Source: Pelobates cultripes
Taxonomy: Eukaryota; Chordata; Amphibia; Anura; Pelobatidae
Assembly (NCBI GenBank): GCA_933207985.1
Contig: OW240912.1
Coordinates: 230,157,672-230,221,671 of the forward strand
DNA: 64,000 nucleotides
Direction of reading: 5' to 3'
Shown: one piece after another, positions 57,321 through 64,000 of the stretch
Position numbering within the stretch: position 1 is the stretch's first letter
How the letters are laid out: every line of letters starts with the position of its first letter
Notes under the pieces: generated by a model
What the model was told of the DNA's origin: nothing
Seen by the model: only the letters and a program-made list of their open reading frames with translations
Databases searched by the model: none
Made by a program: the position numbers and the translations under genes

Positions 57321-58249
57321 TATGGCCTGTGCAAGTAAGGCATTAAAGGAACAGTACTACAGAGTTATATTTCAAAGCATTTGCATTTAGAAACAGGTGT
57401 CTGAAATATTTATTTCAGAGAACTCGGTGAAAGTGTAAAACAAAAACTGAGGGAGGGAGATAGAGAAATGTTAAATTATAAAAAAAAAGGCAGTAAGCAA
57501 AATGACTGGAGTATAGAAAAAATACTGGAAGGGAATTGTGTAGAAAATGTAAATATGCAGTTAGTTGCCCTGCCCAACAGTTAGTTTACTCCCTTTCCTT
57601 GTTTTGCAGATGCTTCCTGAATTAAACATGGATTTTGCGCTGAGTCTGGAAATTTATATTTTATAAACATTCTTAAAAAAAAATAATGAACAGAAAGTGT
57701 AAGGACTTCAGATTTAACATTAATTTGACATCTTGATTTAAGCTTTGCATCACTGCAGGTATGTTGGTACATGTTTATGAAGTATTTGTAATAAGAAACA
57801 TTTATCATTAATGTTATGTATGTTGCATTCTACAATATGTTGTTTTCTAATTTTATGCCCTAAACATACCACTGATGAATCTAAAACTTTAATGAGAACC
57901 TTATGTACTAATTTGTTTTTGGCAAGATAGGCAATGAAAAACATGTTTAGAAAGATAAAATTTGAACTTTAATTTGCACTGTTGAGCAGCAAAATTATTT
58001 TGTTTCTAACAGTCTGCTTGCAAATGCCTGCAGAAAAAGCTGCTTCACAGTTTTTCCAAAGAAGTTCTAAAGAATGCAAACTAGCACCCAGCATGTGTCT
58101 CGTTTTGTATCTTGTTACAATTTAACTCACTTTTTAGTTTAAGTTTCAACTTAAATAAACAAACTATACTAAGTTTGTGTCTATAAAACAGTCCCCAACA
58201 TTTCATGTTTTTGGAAAGTGACTATTCATTTCTATTAACTTTTATTTAG
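57321..58249. other. AT-rich DNA; possible stray TTAA element end
   Basis: TTAAAGGAACAGTACTACAG at about 57343 resembles a family H left end, but no partner end is found. There is no gene. Confidence 0.4.
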
Positions 58250-58257
58250 TTAAAGAC

Positions 58258-58973
58258 TAGACATGTGCAATTCGTTTCGGTTCGAATGTGAATTTGGACG
58301 AATTTCAGGCTGTTCGGACATTCTGGTACTTCCGAATGTCCGAATAGATGAATTGCTGATTTGCCGAATTGTCCAAGTCCCGAAGTTCCGAAATTACTGA
58401 GTTTCCGAAGTGTCAAAGTGCCGAAGTTCCGAAGTTGCCGAAGTTCCAAAGTGTGGGACCTATTGCCCCCAAACGGCCACCACCCCTGAACGGCAGGTGG
58501 GGGCCCTAAATCAGAATAAGGGGGGGGACCTAATGTCCTCCCCCTGGCCCTCAGCCCTGAGCGGTGGGTGGGGGCCTAAAATTATAATAAGGGGGACCTA
58601 ATGTCCTCCCCCCTGGCCCCCACCCCTGGGCAGCTGGTGGAGGACACAGGCTGCTCACTGTTTAAAAGACATGCCCCTACTCGTGAGTAGTGGCAAAATT
58701 TACTAATACTAAGTCATTTTTACTTAGTATTAGTAAATTTAGCTGAAAGAACAATTTAGGTCCCCCAATTTAGGTCCCCCACCATGGGAATTAGGGAGTT
58801 ATCTAATAAGCGGCTGCAAGAGAATTCCCGAAGTGCCGAAATTCCGAAATGCCGAAGTTCAGAAATTCCGAAGTTCCGAAGTGCTAAAGTGCCGAAGTTG
58901 CCGAAGTCCCGAAATTGCGGAAGTCCCGAATTTCGGAATGCCGAACTGAAAATTTTCCCCATGCACATGCCTA
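58258..58973 (-). mobile_element. hAT-type element, copy B, inverted relative to copy A
   Basis: Flanks TTAAAGAC and TTATAGAC are 8-bp repeats with one mismatch. The left end (TAGACATGTGCAATTCG) equals copy A's right end and the right end (reverse complement TAGGCATGTGCATGGGG) equals copy A's left end. Subterminal arrays of CCGAAGTTCCGAAGTG type are present on both sides. The interior is shorter, with two GGGGGCC/GGGGGACCT units and one TTACTTAGTATTAGTAAAT block. Confidence 0.88.
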
Positions 58974-58981
58974 TTATAGAC

Positions 58982-60229
58982 TACTTTTCAAAATACCTGT
59001 CACCTTTGTGTGTACATAATAATATATTTTTAAACCTTTTTTATTATCTGCAGCATTCTCTGCCTTATTTTGTCTACTTATATTTGGAACAAATAATTCA
59101 CCTTCCAAACACAGTACTCACTATTTACAAGTTATCTTTATGATAAACCTAAATTTAAATATATAGCAAACAGAAGGCATAAGTGGTTTCCTAAATACAT
59201 TTATACAGTTTCCTAAATACATTGTCAGGCTTATGTGATGAAACCTAGAGTAAGGCAGTAATGGAGGGGAGAGCAAGTCATAATAGCAGAAGGTGAATCC
59301 ATTGAAACAGTGTCAGACAATCCAAGGGCCAATTTACCAGGCAGTAAAGGTTCATAAATATTTACAGAGTTACAATACCAATAAAGCAGTAAAATCACAG
59401 GACAAAAAGCTGAGTGTCTAAACTGCACTTAGTGAACTAAGCAAAGTGGTATAGTCAGCTGAGTATTCTAAACAGTCCACTCTATATTCCCCTGCTAGCC
59501 TTAACTCTCCTCTCTTTATTTTACAATTATTGTCTGGCGTAGGCAGTTTCCTAGCAAATGGGACACTAAGCAATAGGGTAATGGTACAGCCCCTGGACTG
59601 GCCCAACGCTTCCCCGAATTATGGCATCCTGTAGGAGGGGTGATGACATTGTTGAGATGTGTCCCAGCCACTCGGGTCATCAACTGATAAAATACACAAA
59701 TGCAAATAAATGCCATCTATACAATGCCTTTAAGAAAAATATACATGTAAGCAAAGACTACCCATCAGAGTTGCATATTGCAAATAAAAAATGCATATGT
59801 GTATATATTGTCAATGAACAAAATGAAGAATTAAATAAGAAAATAAGAAATAAAATAAAAATATCATTAACTAATATAACATAAAAATCATAGTTCTTTT
59901 CCAAGACTAGAATGTAATTTTTCAATTAAAGTGCCTATATTTTACAATTAAAATGAATACACAAATACATAATTTAAGAGCTATGTATTTTGTGCCATAA
60001 ATATGGAAAAAAAATTCTGTCTGATTTAAAAGTTTTTCAGTGTCTTATTTTAGTAGCAAATTGTTACAGTTATAAAATACATCTATATTGGAACCTTCTG
60101 TTTTAATATAGATTTTTTTTATTTATTTTTTAATGTTGTTTAATTTTAAAAGTAATTTGTGGTTTGCTTGGTAATGTAGCTTCCTATTCTCTATCGTTAT
60201 GTAACTGGCCCCAATGTGTATTATCTTTT
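58982..60229. other. AT-rich intronic DNA
   Basis: No recognised feature. Confidence 0.55.
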
Positions 60230-60577
60230 ACATTTCTTTACATTTCTTCTCCCCAACTCTGTTGGTGTCCCCCAAGGTTCAGTCCTTGGTCCCCTACTGT
60301 TCTCCATCTATACTACCTCCCATGTTAAACTCATTAGCTCCTTTGGCTTCCAAAATCATTGCTATGTGAATGACACACAAATGTATCTGTCCTCTCCTGA
60401 TCTCTTCCCGTCCCTCTTGACTAGTGTCTCTGACTGCCTCTCTACTGTTTCTAACTGGATGGCTGCCCACTTCCTTAAACTCAACTTGACCAAAACTGAA
60501 ATTCTGGTCTTTCCTCCCTCAAGTGTTGCTACTCCTGTGTCTGTCTCCCTCCAAGTCAACAATGCTACCATACTACA
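60230..60577 (+). mobile_element. L2-type LINE, internal RT fragment
   Basis: This matches the palm region of the copies at 1 and 3640: [20 protein letters not shown], then YVND where YADD is expected (60363-60374), and [20 protein letters not shown]. One catalytic Asp is replaced by Asn. Both ends are truncated, so it carries no 3' tail. Confidence 0.9.
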
Positions 60578-60920
60578 GGGCTACACACTTCAGTAAGCTG
60601 AATTGATTTAAGGGTCTGGAGTGTCTCTTTAAGTGGTCAGCATGTCCCTGTGGTTTGCAGAGTGAGCTGTATGAGCTCTCACAGAAAGTTAGTGATACCT
60701 TTGTGATACTAACAGCATTCACAAAATGAGCAAGATCTTGTTTGGAATTGCATATACAGTATCTGCAGATACTGTATATGTAATTCCAAACAAGATCTTG
60801 CTCATTATCTGCAGATAATTACAGCAATAATTGGATGGAAGGACACAAGGAAAGGACACTCATTGGGCTGGAGTCCATGCAAGTAGAATAGGTGGTTATA
60901 GTTGGAATGTGCCTTTAAAT
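60578..60920. repeat. TTAA-type element ends around a palindrome
   Basis: The right-end motif GGTCTGGAGTGTCTCTTTAA (60613-60632) matches the right end of family H, and a second end-like GGAATGTGCCTTTAA lies at 60905-60919. Between them is the palindrome 60725-60806. The borders of the host element are unclear. Confidence 0.5.
60725..60806. repeat. 82-bp near-perfect palindrome
   Basis: The two 41-bp halves pair with a single mismatched position (60750 with 60781), centred on CTGCAG at 60763-60768. AAGATCTTG is itself palindromic within each arm. There is no loop, so it could extrude as a cruciform. Confidence 0.95.
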
Positions 60921-62755
60921 TTTATGTCTAATTTATCACAAATACCAAATGGCCCTATATAGCAAGGACAGTCCTTATTTTGGGGTCAAATCCCTCTGTC
61001 CCTCTTTTATGTCCTAATGCCCTTCTTTTATAGGAGCTCCATAGTGTTGATGTATATGAGTGTATAACAGAGCTTCACAGCAATAATACTCACGGTAATG
61101 TGTCTTCAAACTAACATAAATGTGTTTAAAAAATCAGTCTGTTTAAAATAAAATTACATTGTTGTGCTCTAAATTATATTTTAGCTGCATAAATTGTTAT
61201 TAGTAAGTCACCTAAAACTTCTCAGAACAACCCACACCTTACCACATCCCCACTGACACCCATAAAAATACATCCCTCTTTATCCATTTGAAATGTTTGA
61301 GGAATGCATTTATAGTTAACTGACATTGTAGAATAATTCCAATATTATAATTAGTTAATTTGTTTAACTCAGCCTGCCATCTTTTTCCTAAGCTTCCATA
61401 TTATCAAAATGGTACATTAGTTATGTATCAGTGCATGAATGTGTTTTGTAATTATCTCCATATCCATCTGTGGAATATACTTTTGTAGTTTTTCTACTGC
61501 CCTTTAGGGAAAAGTAGATAAATAGAAACATTGTGCAAAGTTTAAAAATATGTTTTTCCATTTGTACAATTGTTCCTTTAGATTGCAGATGTATGATTTT
61601 GTTTAGTACATTTGTAAAATGTTCATGATACAGAGAGAATAATCCTTAGATGCTGAGAGGGATATAACAACTAACAGATACATTTTTCATGAATTGAAAA
61701 AAAAAATGCAAAAGGACAACATTTAAAAAAAAAAAAAATAGCTGATTTGGAAAAAATCTCCAAATTGGGTATAATCAAATGTTAGCTATCTGGCCTAGAT
61801 TTAAAACTTGTATTTTTCTATCTTTTACGATTGTTGTTTAGTGAACATATACCAAATAGTTATGCACTAAACTGTGAATTCCCCAGAAGTAATCATGGAA
61901 TTTCAAAGGTAAAGTAAAAAAAAAAACTTGGCAACATAGCTGACTCAAATCAGATTAAAATGTGCAATTGCCTTGTGCATTCCTGAAAATGAACTCTCTA
62001 AATAACGCTCTATGCATTCTAAGATGCTTTCAGGAGGAGTTATTTATTGGTTCTCTGATAATGGAATTTCTGAAAATTAGAGATTATTGCATATATAAAT
62101 ATTGGTTAAAATGATGAGTATGGAAAAACTAATATTATCTCATTAATCAATACATATACATATAAAACTCTGATATACTCTAATGAGACTTTGCTCTAAA
62201 TTTTAAAATACTATCTGTATCATGCAAGTAGTTTGAAACTCACAATGTGTTTAATAAGATCATTGAGGTTTTATTTCCAGAAATGAACGGATGATTAACA
62301 TCAAACGAATTAACTTGATTGATAAAAGCAACATATGTTGCAATTATTTCCTAAAAAGAATATATGCCTATTCTTATGGAACGTGATGACACTGAGATAG
62401 TAGTTTACAGGATTAAGCACTAACTATGTTTGTTTAGAGAATATTAATACAACTGTTCTATTCTTCTTCGTATTATTATTATTGGCATAAATATAGTGCC
62501 GGTTTAATCTTCAGTGTTTTACAATATTATCTATATTATTAAATATAACCAGTAAATATGTAACAGTATACTACTTCTTACAGATGCCGCAGTGGAATAT
62601 CAGGAAAGCATAAGGAAATGTGTGTTTCCAAATATTATACTTGGCAGATGTTTGCTGCAGCGCACAGGATGTAGCTGCAAAATGAAATTTGTACAATATC
62701 AGATTGCTTTAGACCTTGGAGCTTTGTGCTTTCATATATTAAGAAACAGCAGTGA
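60921..62755. other. AT-rich intronic DNA
   Basis: No recognised feature. Confidence 0.55.
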
Positions 62756-62798
62756 AATGATGGATGGATGGATAATTAGATCAATAGATCGATTGATG

Positions 62799-62833
<35 letters not shown>

Positions 62834-62838
62834 GGATA
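62756..62838. repeat. GATG/GATA microsatellite
   Basis: GATG units pass through GATCAATAGATC into about nine GATA units. Confidence 0.95.
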
Positions 62839-63790
62839 GAATTGAGTTTTAATTATTATCCACCCTAATTAAAGTCAAATCTACTTTTGAATGCTTTAAG
62901 AAGGACAAAGCATCATGGGAGTTGTATTGCTACAACATCTGGGGAGCTACCTATTGGTCAACCTGGCCATAGAACACCTGTTCCTTCCTCATTTCGGATG
63001 CTGTGCCATTTGTTTTGATGATCCCTGGGACAAAGATTGACTGTTCTAACCTTTGGTATATCTTGTTCCTCTAATGTAGTGGATTATTACACACTGTTTT
63101 CTTTAATATTGTAAACTGTTCTATTTACAGATATCCAGGAGCATAACATTTTTATTAAAACATTTATATTTTACTGTACAATGATTTCCATTGTATATTA
63201 AGGCTTTGTTATCCTTTTCAATAAGATATTTCTTTGTGCTGTGTAATTTTATTCAGAATGGTATTTCAATACAAAATGCCTCCGTGATGCAGAGTTGTAC
63301 ATTTAAATTAATCTGCTTCTCTTTCTTTTACTTGATGTGAATGAGCTTTAGTTAAGACACAAAACTGTCACAGTGCTAAACTCTTTGCTATTAACTCTCA
63401 CAATCATGTAAAATCATTTTTTATACTTGTATCATACCTATATAATCACATTATAACCTTTTTCATTTTAACAAGAAATGGTCACAATTTAAAATACAGA
63501 AACTTTAAAATATATGCCTCAAGTAATTACCAAGGCACTTTATCTCTTAGCTAACCTCAGATGCCTTTTTCTGCTGCTTTGGAATTGTGATTCATTTTAT
63601 AATCTCACAAAGCTATTAAAGAAATTTTTATAAAATACTATTAAAAAAAAAAAAACAACATAACTAACTTGCTACAACCCTCACAAAATGTTTACACATG
63701 TTTTAAAACTGTCACAATCAAATATATATATTTTAATTTTCTATAGCAAGTCTCATTAAAGGGACTTCAGTTTCACTTAACCCCTTAAGG
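62839..63790. other. Intronic DNA with a short repeat-like motif
   Basis: CATCATGGGAGTTGTATTGC and TACAACATCTGGGGAGC at 62911-62948 resemble a dispersed vertebrate repeat motif. TTAAAGGGACTTCAG at 63757 and TTAACCCCTTAAGG at 63778 are element ends directly before the next feature. Confidence 0.4.
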
Positions 63791-64000
63791 CAGGGGTTCT
63801 CAACCCAGTCCTCGGGACCCCCTACCAGTCCAGGATTTGGGGATTACCTGGGTGTGTCTAAGGTGTTTAGAAAAAGGGGAGAAAAAAAACACCTTAGACT
63901 CTGAGGTGTTTTTTTTCTTTTTCTAAACACCTTAGACACACCCAGGTAATCCCTAAACCCTGGACTGGAAGGGGGTCCTTGAGGACAAGGTTGAGAACCC
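63791..64000. mobile_element. hAT-like foldback element, cut by the window edge
   Basis: It starts CAGGGGTTCTCAACCCAGTC, a typical hAT end. The whole sequence is one large inverted repeat centred near 63897: TGGGTGTGTCTAAGGTGTTT on the left pairs with AAACACCTTAGACACACCCA on the right. The right arm reaches the window edge at GGTTGAGAACCC, about three bases short of its expected terminus. It is non-coding. Confidence 0.85.

Noticed and set aside
1..64000. A host-encoded multi-gene system
   Set aside because: Apart from the single GALNT-type exon, all recognisable coding sequence belongs to transposable elements; no other host exons, tRNA or rRNA genes were recognised.

Overview
This window looks like intronic DNA from a large vertebrate genome, most likely a frog (anuran). 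The reasons are the AT-rich background, the near absence of coding sequence, and the mix of repeats. These include L2, L1/Tx1-like and CR1-like LINEs, many decayed Tc1-like transposons, hAT-type elements with 8-bp target duplications, and short hairpin-rich elements flanked by TTAA. Species cannot be named from sequence alone, and family names rest on recognised motifs, not on a database search.

The one convincing host-gene feature is a 118-nt coding exon on the minus strand at 18965-19082. It encodes part of the catalytic region of a polypeptide N-acetylgalactosaminyltransferase and fits GALNT17 best, with GALNT9 as the alternative. It has a clean acceptor, a clean donor and no stop. On this reading almost all of the window is intron of that gene, which is known to have very large introns.

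Layout: 1-5.1 kb holds two L2 LINE copies in opposite orientation. 6.1-12.8 kb holds an L1-like 3' fragment, a Tc1 relic and a longer L1-like element with ORF1 and ORF2 remains, split by a younger minus-strand CR1-like LINE. 13.1-18.1 kb holds Tc1 relics, an L2 with a nested inverted-repeat element, and a TTAA hairpin element. 19-22.3 kb holds the GALNT exon, a 242-bp palindrome and a 2.1-kb TTAA-bounded element. 22.7-24.9 kb holds two minisatellites split by a hAT-type element with a perfect 8-bp duplication. 25-28.8 kb holds a Tc1 with a recognisable DD34E transposase end, LINE fragments and another Tc1. 30.5-31.5 kb is a hAT-type element whose interior recurs in elements at 55-59 kb. 35.7-42.3 kb holds TTAA hairpin elements, a second hAT-type element with a perfect 8-bp duplication, a second purine-rich minisatellite and a mariner-like element. 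43.7-46.6 kb is minisatellite plus Tc1 ends. 47.1-49.6 kb is a full-length but dead Tc1 interrupted by a LINE. 52.7-60.9 kb holds more of the same families and an 82-bp near-perfect palindrome. The window ends inside a foldback hAT-like element.

No set of genes works together here. Apart from the exon, coding remnants belong to transposable elements, and nearly all are broken. The most unusual signals are structural: a TTAA-flanked family whose copies keep hairpins at both ends while the paired bases change, three hAT-type elements that share interior modules, two long near-perfect palindromes, and several dated-by-nesting insertions.
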